A stretch of 64,000 nucleotides of DNA, taken from contig NC_014804.1 of NCBI RefSeq assembly GCF_000151105.2, forward strand, positions 248,001 through 312,000. The letters are read 5' to 3'. The position numbers and the translations under genes were made by a program. The notes under the pieces are model-generated. The model was not told where the DNA came from. It did no database searches and worked only from the letters and a program-made list of their open reading frames with translations. Shown here piece after piece: positions 16,378-25,125 of this stretch (its first letter is position 1; the number at the start of each line of letters is the position of its first letter). The stretch is from Thermococcus barophilus MP (lineage in GTDB: Archaea > Methanobacteriota_B > Thermococci > Thermococcales > Thermococcaceae).

Positions 16378-18371
16378 AAAAAGTTATTGCCCTCGCTGGT
16401 AATCCAAACGTTGGTAAAACCACACTATTCAATGCCTTAACAGGACTGAGACAGCATGTTGGCAACTGGCCTGGGGTTACAGTAGAGAAAAAGGAGGGAA
16501 TAATGAAGTATAAAGGTAGAGAGTTTTTGGTTGTTGATCTCCCTGGAACGTACTCATTGACGGCTCATTCTGTTGATGAACTCATAGCGAGAAATTTTAT
16601 TCTTGAAGGAAATGCCGATGTTATAGTCGATGTTGTAGATTCCTCATGTCTTATGAGAAATTTATTTTTGACCATGGAAATTCTTGAAATGGGGGTTAAA
16701 AACGTTGTAATCGCACTTAATAAGATTGATTTGGCTGAGAAAAAAGGTATCAAGTTTGATTTTAAAAAAATGGAAAAAGTTCTTGGTATCCCTGTAGTTC
16801 CAACAAATGCAAAGGATGGAACTGGAATTGAGGAGCTTAAGAAAAAAATAGTGGCTGTAGCTGATGGTAAAATTACCGTTAATCCTGTTGTTCCTGTTTA
16901 TGATGATATCATCGAGAGAGAAATTTCCCATATAAGTGAGATACTAAAAGAAACAGCTTTAGCTGAAAGATACAACCTTAGATGGTTGGCTATAAAACTT
17001 TTGACGAGAGATGAAGAGGTCATAAAACTGGTTCTTTCACATCTTGGACATGAAAAGATGGATGAAATTCTGCACCATATAGGAGAGCTGGAGGGGCATT
17101 ATAAAAAATCTCTTGATATTATTATTGCTAATCAGAAATATGAGTTCATCGATAACTTAATCCATCAGTTTGTTACTCACTTTGCTGAGCAAAAAGAAAT
17201 GTTAACCGACCAGCTTGACAGAATTCTGACGCACCCGGTTTATGGCATGATATCCCTTCTTGCAATCTTTTATCTTCTCTTTAAGTTTGTCTTTACAGTT
17301 GGAACACCACTTCAGGAAAGCTTGGACTCATTTTTTGGAGTATTGGGAGATAACATTGGGAGATATATAGTTAATGACACTCTAAGAGGCTTGATTGTTG
17401 ATGGGATAATTGGTGGTGTTGGCTCAGTTTTGAGCTTCTTTCCTCTGGTGTTCCTGCTCTTTGTTGCAATGTCCCTCCTTGAAGATTCCGGGTACATGGC
17501 AAGAGCGGCTGTTGTCATGGAGAGAATAATGAGGAAGTTTAATTTGCCAGGGAAGAGCTTTATCCCAATGATTTTGGCATTTGGATGTAATGTGCCTGCA
17601 GTTATGGCAACTCGGGCATTAGATGATGAGAGAGATAGAATTCTAACAATGATCATAAACCCTCTTGTGCCGTGCAGTGCAAGAATGGTGGTTATAACTT
17701 TCCTTGCTGGAGTCTTCTTTGAGAGGCATAAAGCCTTGGTTGCCATCAGCATTTATGCTATTTCTCTTGGATTAGCATTGATTTCAGCCCTTATACTGAG
17801 TAGATTCGTAATTAAGGGGGAAGAAAGCCCATTCATAATTGAGCTTCCTGACTATCTAATCCCCTCATGGAAGAGTGTGGTGATTCACTCGTGGGAGAGA
17901 AGTAAGGAATTTTTGAAAAAGGCAGGAACTGTGATTCTTGCTGGGGCAGTTGCAATATGGTATCTGAGCAATTATCCACAGCCTGTTGGTACTGGTTTAA
18001 GCTATGCCGAAATCATTGGGCGGGCATTAGAACCCGTGACCAAACTAATGGGTCTTGACTGGAAGGCTGCTGTAAGCTTAATTTTTGGGATAATAGCAAA
18101 AGAAAATGTTATCGCTACATATGGTGTTATATATGGAATTGGGGGGAATGAAGAAGCATTGGGGGTCTTAATGAGGCAAGCAATGACACCACTGCAGGCG
18201 TTTGTTTTATCTCTTGTAACAACCCTTTACCTTCCCTGCATCGCTACAATTGCTGCAATAAGAGCTGAAGGGGGGACGAAGTGGGCTTTAGTTGCTTCGC
18301 TCTACAATCTTATATTAGCAACCGTGATTGGGATTCTTGTGTATCATCTGGGATTATTTATCATGGGGTGA
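16374..18371 (+). CDS. feoB: ferrous iron transport protein B (GTPase permease)
   Basis: A 665-aa Fe2+ uptake permease. The cytosolic N-terminal G domain has GNPNVGKT (residues 9-16, G1), DLPGTYSL (G3) and NKID (G4); a helical GDI-like spacer follows; the membrane part from about residue 280 has 8-10 helices, including the paired Gate motifs around 'AFGCNVPAVMATRAL' and 'VPCSARMVVI'. Translation is coupled to feoA. Iron-dependent repression is likely through the operator at 16118-16133. Confidence 0.97.
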   Translation: MKKVIALAGNPNVGKTTLFNALTGLRQHVGNWPGVTVEKKEGIMKYKGREFLVVDLPGTYSLTAHSVDELIARNFILEGNADVIVDVVDSSCLMRNLFLTMEILEMGVKNVVIALNKIDLAEKKGIKFDFKKMEKVLGIPVVPTNAKDGTGIEELKKKIVAVADGKITVNPVVPVYDDIIEREISHISEILKETALAERYNLRWLAIKLLTRDEEVIKLVLSHLGHEKMDEILHHIGELEGHYKKSLDIIIANQKYEFIDNLIHQFVTHFAEQKEMLTDQLDRILTHPVYGMISLLAIFYLLFKFVFTVGTPLQESLDSFFGVLGDNIGRYIVNDTLRGLIVDGIIGGVGSVLSFFPLVFLLFVAMSLLEDSGYMARAAVVMERIMRKFNLPGKSFIPMILAFGCNVPAVMATRALDDERDRILTMIINPLVPCSARMVVITFLAGVFFERHKALVAISIYAISLGLALISALILSRFVIKGEESPFIIELPDYLIPSWKSVVIHSWERSKEFLKKAGTVILAGAVAIWYLSNYPQPVGTGLSYAEIIGRALEPVTKLMGLDWKAAVSLIFGIIAKENVIATYGVIYGIGGNEEALGVLMRQAMTPLQAFVLSLVTTLYLPCIATIAAIRAEGGTKWALVASLYNLILATVIGILVYHLGLFIMG

Positions 18372-18377
18372 AAGATT

Positions 18378-18650
18378 GTGGTAAACATTGAAGAGGTTCT
18401 TGAGCTTATCAAAGGTGGGTATACAAATCCCAAAGAAATAGCAAGGGTTATGGGTATAAATGTTGAAGAAGTTAGCGGGATAATAAAAATACTGGAAAGC
18501 TTAGGATATATCGAAAAAGTTGAGTTTGGAAGTTCTGTCTGTAGTAGGTGTCCAATGAAGAAGATATGCTCTGGGTCATGCATTCACTTTAAGGGACAGA
18601 TTTACCAGATATCCGAGAAAAATTCATCCAATTCTTCAAAAACACCTTAA
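18378..18650 (+). CDS. FeoC-like winged-helix protein with a cysteine cluster
   Basis: A 90-aa protein directly after feoB (6 nt gap). Residues 1-55 form a winged helix ('TNPKEIARVMGINVEEVSGIIKILESLGYI'); then four cysteines in the pattern C-x2-C-x5-C-x3-C ('SSVCSRCPMKKICSGSC') could hold an Fe-S cluster. This matches the layout of FeoC proteins, which regulate FeoB in response to oxygen or Fe-S state. GTG start with GGGGTGA upstream. Assignment rests on architecture and position. Confidence 0.75.
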   Translation: MVNIEEVLELIKGGYTNPKEIARVMGINVEEVSGIIKILESLGYIEKVEFGSSVCSRCPMKKICSGSCIHFKGQIYQISEKNSSNSSKTP

Positions 18651-18698
18651 GCAGCAAAATATATAAGCGTTCGATCTTAATTATTATCGGTGGTGTTA

Positions 18699-19940
18699 AT
18701 GAAAGCTGTTATTCTTGCTGGAGGATTTGGAACAAGACTGAGGCCAATTTCATCAACAAGACCAAAGCCAATGGTTCCCGTTCTTGGAAAACCTAATCTT
18801 CAGTATCTCTTAGAAAACTTGGAAAAGATAAAGGAGATTGACGAAATAATCCTGTCGGTTCACTATATGAGGGGAGAGATCAGGGAGTTTATAGAAGAGA
18901 AGATGAGTGATTATCCCAAAGACATAAGGTTCGTGAATGATCCGATGCCTCTTGAAACAGGAGGAGCATTAAAGAATGTTGAAGAGTATGTCAGTGATGA
19001 GTTCTTAGTAATTTATGGGGATGTCTTCACGAACTTCAACTTTGCAGAACTCATTGAATCTCATAAGAAAAACGATGGTCTTATAACAGTAGCTTTAACC
19101 AAGGTCTATGACCCAGAAAAATACGGTGTTGTAATAACTGATGAAGAAGGAAAAGTTGTGGAATTTGAAGAAAAACCAAAGAGACCAAAAACTAACTTAG
19201 TTGATGCTGGAATCTATGTGGTTGATAAGGAAATTCTGAAGGAGATACCGCGGGGAAAGGAAGTTTACTTTGAGAGGGAAATCCTTCCAAAATTTGTCAG
19301 TCAAGGCTTAGTTTATGGTCATAAAATGCCAAAGGAAAACTACTGGGTTGACCTCGGATCTCCGGAGGATTTGTTCTATGCGCATCAAATAGCTCTTGAC
19401 GAAATTGCGAGGGAAGATGGATACTTTACGATAAAAGAGGACGCAGAAGTTCCGGAGGACGTTGAGATTCAAGGGCCTGTATATATTGACAGTGGAGCAA
19501 AAGTAGGACATGGGGTGAAGATCAAAGCATACACATACATTGGACCAAACACAATAATTGAGGATAAAGCTTACTTAAAGAGATCAATCCTTATCGGGAG
19601 CGACATAATAAAAGAGAAGAGCGAAATTAAGGACTCAATTCTTGGAGAAGGAGTAGTAATAGGGAAGAATGTCATCCTCAAAGAGGGTGCAGTTGTTGGG
19701 GATTATGCAAAGGTTTACGACAATTTGGTTATTTATGGAGCGAAGATCCTCCCCTGGAAGAAAGTTGAAGAGTACGAAGCATACATCAGGATAAAACTCG
19801 ATCCAACGAAAGTGAGACCAGAGCTCACCCCAGACAGGTGTCCTCTCGGTCTGCCGGAGTGTATATACAAGAAGTTCAGAGCAATAGCTGGAGAAAAGCC
19901 ACCATGTGATGAATGTATTGAAAACCAGTGGCTGTTCTGA
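18699..19940 (+). CDS. NDP-sugar pyrophosphorylase (mannose-1-phosphate guanylyltransferase-like)
   Basis: A 413-aa nucleotidyltransferase. The N-terminal signature 'LAGGFGTRLRP' (residues 7-17) and 'RPKPMVP' bind NTP; 'DVFTNF' and 'VDAGIYV' are further active-site motifs. From about residue 245 there is a left-handed beta-helix of hexapeptide repeats. A C-terminal extension has four to five Cys ('RCPLGLPECIYKK', 'PPCDECIEN'), possibly a metal site and not usual in bacterial GlmU/GMP proteins. It activates a sugar for glycan or compatible-solute synthesis; whether GDP-mannose or UDP/dTDP-glucose cannot be told from sequence alone. Confidence 0.88.
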   Translation: MKAVILAGGFGTRLRPISSTRPKPMVPVLGKPNLQYLLENLEKIKEIDEIILSVHYMRGEIREFIEEKMSDYPKDIRFVNDPMPLETGGALKNVEEYVSDEFLVIYGDVFTNFNFAELIESHKKNDGLITVALTKVYDPEKYGVVITDEEGKVVEFEEKPKRPKTNLVDAGIYVVDKEILKEIPRGKEVYFEREILPKFVSQGLVYGHKMPKENYWVDLGSPEDLFYAHQIALDEIAREDGYFTIKEDAEVPEDVEIQGPVYIDSGAKVGHGVKIKAYTYIGPNTIIEDKAYLKRSILIGSDIIKEKSEIKDSILGEGVVIGKNVILKEGAVVGDYAKVYDNLVIYGAKILPWKKVEEYEAYIRIKLDPTKVRPELTPDRCPLGLPECIYKKFRAIAGEKPPCDECIENQWLF

Positions 19941-19960
19941 GTATTCCATGTTTTCTATTT

Positions 19961-20767
19961 TTAATATCTCATTCTGGGATTATACTCGAGGATTATCTCG
20001 CCATTTTTAAATACCCTAATTACTCCACTTTCCGAGAGTGTTATTGCTGTTGCTTTTGTTTTCTTTGAGATAGCTGCGGCTGCAAGATGCCTGCTCCCCA
20101 GACCCGGAGGTAAGTGGACATCAAGCTTTTTTGGGTCAACATCAAGATATCTGCCTGCTGCCACAATCCTTCCAGTGTTGCTGATTATAAATGCCCCGTC
20201 AAGGGTTGCAAATTCTTTTATAACACCCTTAATGTTTTTATCCAGCACATTCAGCTTATGCCCCCTGAAGGGGTTTGGGACTATCTGATGTGAATATTTT
20301 AGAACATTTTTTGTGTCTCCGACCACAAATATTGTTCCAACAGGATATCCTTCCTTTCCCTCTAAGCTTAATTCTACTGCTATTTCAAGTAGCCTTTGAA
20401 GCACGGTTTGGGCTTCCTCAAAGAAACCCTTTGTAGTTGCTATGTTTCTTTTCACAGTTCTTATCCCGAGCGTATTTGGAGTGATGTAGAGGAATGTTTC
20501 TCCATTGGATATGATGTTGTTCTCAACAAGAAATGCGGAAATGAGATTTACCACGTTCTTTATCCCTAAAGATAGCGGTAGGGGAATCTTTTTAACCCTT
20601 TCATCGGAGATGTCAAAGTCCTTGCCAACAAGTATAATTGGGACTTCAACTTCAGGTATTTCCCCTTCAAATGAGGGGGTTATCAGTACCAGTGCTTTGG
20701 CATCAATTTCTTTAATTATCTCTAAGGCTTTATTGAGAAGAATTTTGGTGTATCCATTCTTCTTCAT
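19961..20767 (-). CDS. dacZ: diadenylate cyclase (DacZ), c-di-AMP synthase
   Basis: A 268-aa protein whose C-terminal half is a DisA_N/DAC domain making c-di-AMP from two ATP: the catalytic DGA motif is at residues 190-192 and G-S-R-H at 224-227. The N-terminal half is a PK-like alpha/beta domain typical of archaeal DacZ. c-di-AMP controls osmotic and potassium homeostasis in the archaea studied. ATG 20767 with GGTGT upstream; divergent from ubiX. Confidence 0.92.
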   Translation of the reverse strand: MKKNGYTKILLNKALEIIKEIDAKALVLITPSFEGEIPEVEVPIILVGKDFDISDERVKKIPLPLSLGIKNVVNLISAFLVENNIISNGETFLYITPNTLGIRTVKRNIATTKGFFEEAQTVLQRLLEIAVELSLEGKEGYPVGTIFVVGDTKNVLKYSHQIVPNPFRGHKLNVLDKNIKGVIKEFATLDGAFIISNTGRIVAAGRYLDVDPKKLDVHLPPGLGSRHLAAAAISKKTKATAITLSESGVIRVFKNGEIILEYNPRMRY

Positions 20768-20926
20768 TTTTACACCGTCCTATAGTATTACTGTTTGATA
20801 TTTATAAATGTTGTTCGTTAAATCCTGATTTTAATAATGAAAAACGTTTAATACTTTGGATAACCTACAAATTAAGGGGTGTTAATAGTTAAAAATCATA
20901 AAAATGCGGTCTTCAGTGGTGGGAGT

Positions 20927-21460
20927 ATGAGGATTGTGGTGGGAATAACGGGAGCAAGTGGCGTAATTTACGGGCTCCGGCTTGTGGAAGTTTTGAGAAA
21001 ACTGGGGCATGATGTTATTACAGTTGCGTCAGAAACAGGGCTGGCGGTAATTCGTCATGAGGTTGGTATCAATTTTGAGCCGGATTATAGGGAAGACGAG
21101 CTGTTTGCACCAATTGCCTCCGGTTCATACAGATTTGATGCAGTTGTAATTGCTCCATGTTCTATGAAGACCCTAAGTGCTGTGGCAAATGGTTATGCTG
21201 ACAATTTGATAACGAGAGTTGCTGATGTTGCATTGAAAGAGAGGAGAAAGCTGATCCTGCTTGTTAGGGAAACTCCATTGAACTTGATCCATATTCAAAA
21301 TATGTTGAAAGTTACACAAGCTGGTGCCATAGTTATGCCAGCATCTCCAGGATTTTACCATAATCCTAAAAAATTAGACGATATGATAAACTTTATAATT
21401 GGTAAAATCTTAGACATTTTAGGTATCCCCTATGATTTATACAAGAGGTGGGGTGAATAA
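20927..21460 (+). CDS. ubiX: UbiX-family flavin prenyltransferase
   Basis: A 178-aa flavoprotein: '[18 protein letters not shown]' binds FMN phosphate, '[47 protein letters not shown]' contains the conserved R-E-T-P. It makes prenylated FMN, the cofactor of UbiD-type decarboxylases. ATG 20927 has GGTGGGAG upstream; the longer frame is not supported. It is followed 2 nt later by an Lrp-type gene, so they are probably co-transcribed. Confidence 0.95.
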   Translation: MRIVVGITGASGVIYGLRLVEVLRKLGHDVITVASETGLAVIRHEVGINFEPDYREDELFAPIASGSYRFDAVVIAPCSMKTLSAVANGYADNLITRVADVALKERRKLILLVRETPLNLIHIQNMLKVTQAGAIVMPASPGFYHNPKKLDDMINFIIGKILDILGIPYDLYKRWGE

Positions 21461-21462
21461 AA

Positions 21463-21945
21463 GTGTTACAGTTAGATGATCTGGATAGGGCAATATTGAA
21501 ACTGCTTAAAGAGGATGCCAGGTTGACTATCTCTGAAATCAGTGAAAAGCTAAACAAGCCAGAATCCACTATACACTTCAGAATCAAGAAGCTTCAGGAA
21601 AGGGGCATAATAGGAAGATATACAATTATCCTTGGAGAAACTCTTAGGCCCAAACATATTGCCTTCCTGATTTTAAGGGTTGAAAAACCTGTCATTGAGG
21701 ATTTCCTTGAAAGATATCTTGAATACATAACAAAGACCCTTGCAATGCTACCAAATGTTCTCATGGTCGCTAAAAGCGAAGAAGACAAAATAATTGCCTT
21801 GGTTGGAGATGAGACTCAAGAAAAGCTCGAGAAGTTCATAGAAGACAATATAAAAACCATACCGACTCTGAAGGAGGTACTGGTGTTCCCAGTTAGAACG
21901 TTCAAGAAAGGTGGGGAAATTATTGGATTCCTTGCGGGGATTTGA
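21463..21945 (+). CDS. Lrp/AsnC family transcriptional regulator
   Basis: A 160-aa regulator with an N-terminal HTH ('DLDRAILKLLKEDARLTISEISEKLNKPESTIHFRIKKLQ' region) and a C-terminal RAM-like alpha/beta domain for effector binding and oligomerisation. GTG start. It lies in a tight row ubiX-lrp-CYTH with 2 and 0 nt gaps, so it may regulate this unit. Effector unknown. Confidence 0.92.
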   Translation: MLQLDDLDRAILKLLKEDARLTISEISEKLNKPESTIHFRIKKLQERGIIGRYTIILGETLRPKHIAFLILRVEKPVIEDFLERYLEYITKTLAMLPNVLMVAKSEEDKIIALVGDETQEKLEKFIEDNIKTIPTLKEVLVFPVRTFKKGGEIIGFLAGI

Positions 21946-22467
21946 ATGGAAATTGAGGTAAAATTTAGGGTTAATTTCGAGAACATCAGAAGAAAAATCG
22001 AGGATTTGGGGGCTAAATTTGTAGGAGAAGAGATCCAAGAGGATTTATATTTCGCCCTCCCATCAAAACAGCTTTTGAGGATTAGGAAAATCGTTAATCT
22101 GGACGAGGTCATCCTTGGATATAAGCAGATTAAAGATGAAAGGAACGAAGAATTTGACGAAATTGAAGTTAAAGTTGGAGATTTTGAAAAGATGAGAGTT
22201 ATTTTAAAGCGTTTGGGATTTACAGAAGATGTTTGGGTTAGGAAGCATAGATTCGTGTACAAGCTTGGAGATATTACCTTTGAGCTTAATAAGGTTGAGG
22301 GGCTGGGGGATTTCTTAGATATTGAGGTTATAGCCGAGGATGTCCAAGAGGCAAAAAGGAGAATTTGGGAAGTTGCACACATGCTGGGGCTGAGAGAAGA
22401 AGACGTAGAACCAAGATTATACCAGGAAATGCTTAAAGAACCTCTCAAACATGTACGGAAAGAGTAA
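21946..22467 (+). CDS. CYTH domain protein (class IV adenylate cyclase / triphosphatase-like)
   Basis: A 173-aa CYTH tunnel-fold protein. The hallmark ExExK is at the N-terminus (MEIEVKFR) and the opposite end has 'FLDIEVIAED' and a final 'E-x-R-LYQEML'. CYTH enzymes hydrolyse triphosphates (tripolyphosphate, ThTP) or make cAMP; archaeal members are mostly triphosphatases. The ATG directly follows the stop of the Lrp gene. Confidence 0.88.
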   Translation: MEIEVKFRVNFENIRRKIEDLGAKFVGEEIQEDLYFALPSKQLLRIRKIVNLDEVILGYKQIKDERNEEFDEIEVKVGDFEKMRVILKRLGFTEDVWVRKHRFVYKLGDITFELNKVEGLGDFLDIEVIAEDVQEAKRRIWEVAHMLGLREEDVEPRLYQEMLKEPLKHVRKE

Positions 22468-22508
22468 AATATCCCACTATTTCATTATATTCTATATGGT
22501 GAGAAGAT

Positions 22509-22943
22509 ATGTGGATTAAGAAGGGTCAAGGCTCCCTTGAGTATCTCTTTATTGTTGCTTTAGTGATCATCATTGTTGCTATTGGAGTTATGTACCTTAA
22601 AGGGGCTGCCAAAGAGGTTCCTTATTATAATGAAATAACCTTAGATCCGGGGCTCTTTAACAACATAACTGCCGATTATGGAGATATAAAAGTTGAGGCC
22701 TATTTAATAAATAACGGTGATGGAACGTATAAAGTTGAGTACAAAGTCTGGGCAATAAAAGTCCCTATAAGAAAAGCCCAGTTGGCACTAATATGCATGA
22801 ATAAACCGCCTAATGTGGCGGGGTATAAGGTAATAACGCATGAAGGTCTACTTACGCCAGTAAATTATTGGGCTAATTATTGGACTCCAATTCCGGAGGA
22901 ATATTTTCCTTGTGAGATAAGATTCTATATTTGGAAAGAGTAA
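22509..22943 (+). CDS. class III signal peptide (type IV pilin-like) protein
   Basis: A 144-aa protein with 'KKGQGSLEYLFIVALVIIIVAI' type start: basic n-region, QGSLEY motif and a 20-residue hydrophobic helix, the class III (DUF361) signal recognised by the archaeal prepilin peptidase, cleaving before Q. The rest is a beta-rich extracellular domain with N-x-T sequons and a Cys pair. It is followed by a secreted GH114 protein after 11 nt, so both may act at the cell surface. Confidence 0.88.
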   Translation: MWIKKGQGSLEYLFIVALVIIIVAIGVMYLKGAAKEVPYYNEITLDPGLFNNITADYGDIKVEAYLINNGDGTYKVEYKVWAIKVPIRKAQLALICMNKPPNVAGYKVITHEGLLTPVNYWANYWTPIPEEYFPCEIRFYIWKE

Positions 22944-22954
22944 AGTGATTTCAA

Positions 22955-23896
22955 ATGAAAAGATACTTAACTTTCATGACTTTTGCTTTTATTTCTCTTC
23001 AAACCCTTGTTTATGCAAGCTTTGCGGTTTATTATGGCGATGTATCCCCCACCAATATAGATGAACTCTCAAAGTTCAACCTTCTTATTCTTTCTCCTTT
23101 GGTGGAAGAAAACTATATCAAAGAGCTGAAATCCAAAAACATAATCGTTGTGGGTTATTTAAGCCTAGCAACTATTGGCGGCTGGGAGCCTTGGGCTGGG
23201 GAGGTTCCTGATAGTGTGATAATAGGACATTGGGAGACATGGAATGAGAGAGAAACTGATTTCTCTTCTCCACAGTGGAGGGACATAGTTCTCAATAAAG
23301 CTGTTCCGTATATCCTCTCAAAAGGTTTTGATGGTGTCTTTTTGGACAATCTGGACTACGTTGATAAATATCCCGAAAAGAGAGAAGCAATGGTCGAACT
23401 CATTAAAGCAATTCGTGAAAAATATCCCGATATAGTTATTGTAGCAAACAGAGGCTTTTCAATAGCTGAAGAAATTACCCCGTATGTTGATTACATCCTC
23501 TTTGAGGATTTTATAACATATTACGATTTCAATGGCAATAAATACAAGATTTATCAAGATGCTGATCTGCAGTGGGTTCTTGCTCAGGCGGAAATGCTGA
23601 AGAAGCTGAAGGCTAAAGTTTTGGCTTTAAGTTATGCAGATTTAGATAATGAGAAGCAGGTAGAGGAATTTTCCAAAATCGTTTGCAAATATGCAGGTGA
23701 ATATGGCTTTGAGGTTTATATGGCTGATATAACCCTTCAAAGAATTGGACTTAACCCATGTGAGAACTTCACAAAAAGCCAAGTTCCTTCAAGCGAAGCA
23801 AAAATTGGGGAAGAAAATAAAAACATCTGCGGATCGGGAGCAATTTTGCTGGTGATATTCCTTCCGCGCTCACTTAGAGAACTCATCTTGCGGTAG
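22955..23896 (+). CDS. GH114-like (endo-alpha-1,4-polygalactosaminidase family) secreted protein with degenerate CGP-CTERM tail
   Basis: A 313-aa protein. Residues 1-21 are a signal peptide; residues 22-270 are a TIM-barrel of the GH114/TM1410 type, with 'VVGYLSLATIGGWEPW', 'GFDGVFLDNLDYVDKYP' (acidic catalytic region) and 'LFEDFITYYD'. The C-terminus reads 'CGSGAILLVIFLP' followed by a charged tail, which resembles the Thermococcales CGP-CTERM anchor with Ser for Pro. It would be held at the membrane after export. Substrate unknown. The last 14 bases overlap the convergent ychF-like gene. Confidence 0.85.
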   Translation: MKRYLTFMTFAFISLQTLVYASFAVYYGDVSPTNIDELSKFNLLILSPLVEENYIKELKSKNIIVVGYLSLATIGGWEPWAGEVPDSVIIGHWETWNERETDFSSPQWRDIVLNKAVPYILSKGFDGVFLDNLDYVDKYPEKREAMVELIKAIREKYPDIVIVANRGFSIAEEITPYVDYILFEDFITYYDFNGNKYKIYQDADLQWVLAQAEMLKKLKAKVLALSYADLDNEKQVEEFSKIVCKYAGEYGFEVYMADITLQRIGLNPCENFTKSQVPSSEAKIGEENKNICGSGAILLVIFLPRSLRELILR

Positions 23897-25076
23897 CCAC
23901 GATTTTTATAATATCGTTGAATTGAAGTTCATAATCTTCACCAACTCTTCTGCGCGTTCTTGCATTTACTGCATAGAGGAACGTCCTGCCCAAATCGGTG
24001 TGCACTTTGAACGCTAAATCTCTCGGTGTTGAACCTTTTTTCATTAAGAACACATGAGGCAAAACGTTTCCAAAGCTATCCGTAAGTTTATGCTCATCCT
24101 CAACGGGATAAACTGGAATCAACTGCAGTAATTCAAAAACAGCTTTATTGATGACCTCCTGAACTCCCGTTGAGCCAAATCTATCAAGAACTTTTTCTTT
24201 GATGAGTTCCAGTGCTCTCTGCTGCTTTGGGCTGAGAGGTTTTAAAATTTTAAAATCACTTTGACCTGGAAGATAATCTATATAGCCTGCTTTTGCCGCC
24301 TTTCTGAGAGTTAACTCCGCAGCAGCTGAAGTTGGCACGACAATGTAGTTTCTTTTCTTCCCCTCTTCAATAAGCCTCTTTATCTGCTCATCGCTTGCCA
24401 TGTCTGCTTTGTTTGCGGCTATTATTATTGGCTTATTTATCCTTCTAAGCTCGCTGACAAAGTTATACAAATCTTCATCGCTCCATTTCGTTGGGTCGTT
24501 GCTTAAGTTTGTTTTGTGCAAAGCTTCGAGGATGTCCTCCTCACTGACTCCAATTCCAGTTAGCTGATCTGCAATGGCTCTTGCGAGATTTAGATGTTGA
24601 AGTTTAACCCTTTTAGCAAATTTTTCCCAGTTCTTCTTTAGAATTCCATATATCCAGTAGTTTATCTCCTTCTCCAAAAACTCAATATCTTTAACTGGGT
24701 CGTGATAATCTGTGGGCTGTCCTTCAGCATCGGTCTTTCCGCTTGCATCAACTATGTGAATCAGTGCTGATGCCATTCTTAAGTCGTCCAAAAATTTGTT
24801 CCCCAGACCCCTACCTTCATGTGCACCGGGTACAAGTCCAGCTACATCAATCATTTTTATTGGAATTAAAGCAAGTCCATCTCTGTATTCGTAGTTCTGC
24901 GGATTTGGAGCACAGCCAAGCTCTTTGCATGGATGCTCTGCTATAACATAGCTAACTCCAACATTTGCTTCAATAGTTGTGAAGGGATAATTGGCTATTT
25001 GAACGTCAACTAAAGTTGCCGCAGAGAAAAAGGTTGATTTCCCGACATTTGGCTTTCCTACAACACCGATTTCCAT
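23883..25076 (-). CDS. YchF/OLA1-family translation-associated ATPase/GTPase
   Basis: A 397-aa Obg-like P-loop protein: GKPNVGKST (residues 6-14, G1), DVAGLVPGAHEGRGLGNKFLDDLR (G3 and switch), NKAD (G4), then a coiled-coil insert and C-terminal TGS domain ('VFLMKKGSTPRDLAFKVHTDLG'). YchF-type proteins associate with ribosomes. The archaeal form with the Cys-containing insert 'CKELGCAPNPQ' is normal. ATG 25076. Monocistronic. Confidence 0.94.
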   Translation of the reverse strand: MEIGVVGKPNVGKSTFFSAATLVDVQIANYPFTTIEANVGVSYVIAEHPCKELGCAPNPQNYEYRDGLALIPIKMIDVAGLVPGAHEGRGLGNKFLDDLRMASALIHIVDASGKTDAEGQPTDYHDPVKDIEFLEKEINYWIYGILKKNWEKFAKRVKLQHLNLARAIADQLTGIGVSEEDILEALHKTNLSNDPTKWSDEDLYNFVSELRRINKPIIIAANKADMASDEQIKRLIEEGKKRNYIVVPTSAAAELTLRKAAKAGYIDYLPGQSDFKILKPLSPKQQRALELIKEKVLDRFGSTGVQEVINKAVFELLQLIPVYPVEDEHKLTDSFGNVLPHVFLMKKGSTPRDLAFKVHTDLGRTFLYAVNARTRRRVGEDYELQFNDIIKIVATAR

Positions 25077-25125
25077 TTTTCATCACCACTCACTCTAAGC
25101 TGATTTTGTCTTATAAAGTTGAGGA

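Noticed and set aside
21816-22448. 210-aa Ser-rich open frame antisense to the Lrp/CYTH genes
   Set aside because: Composition (Ser/Leu/Ile rich) is typical of the reverse of AT-rich archaeal genes; both sense genes are clear.
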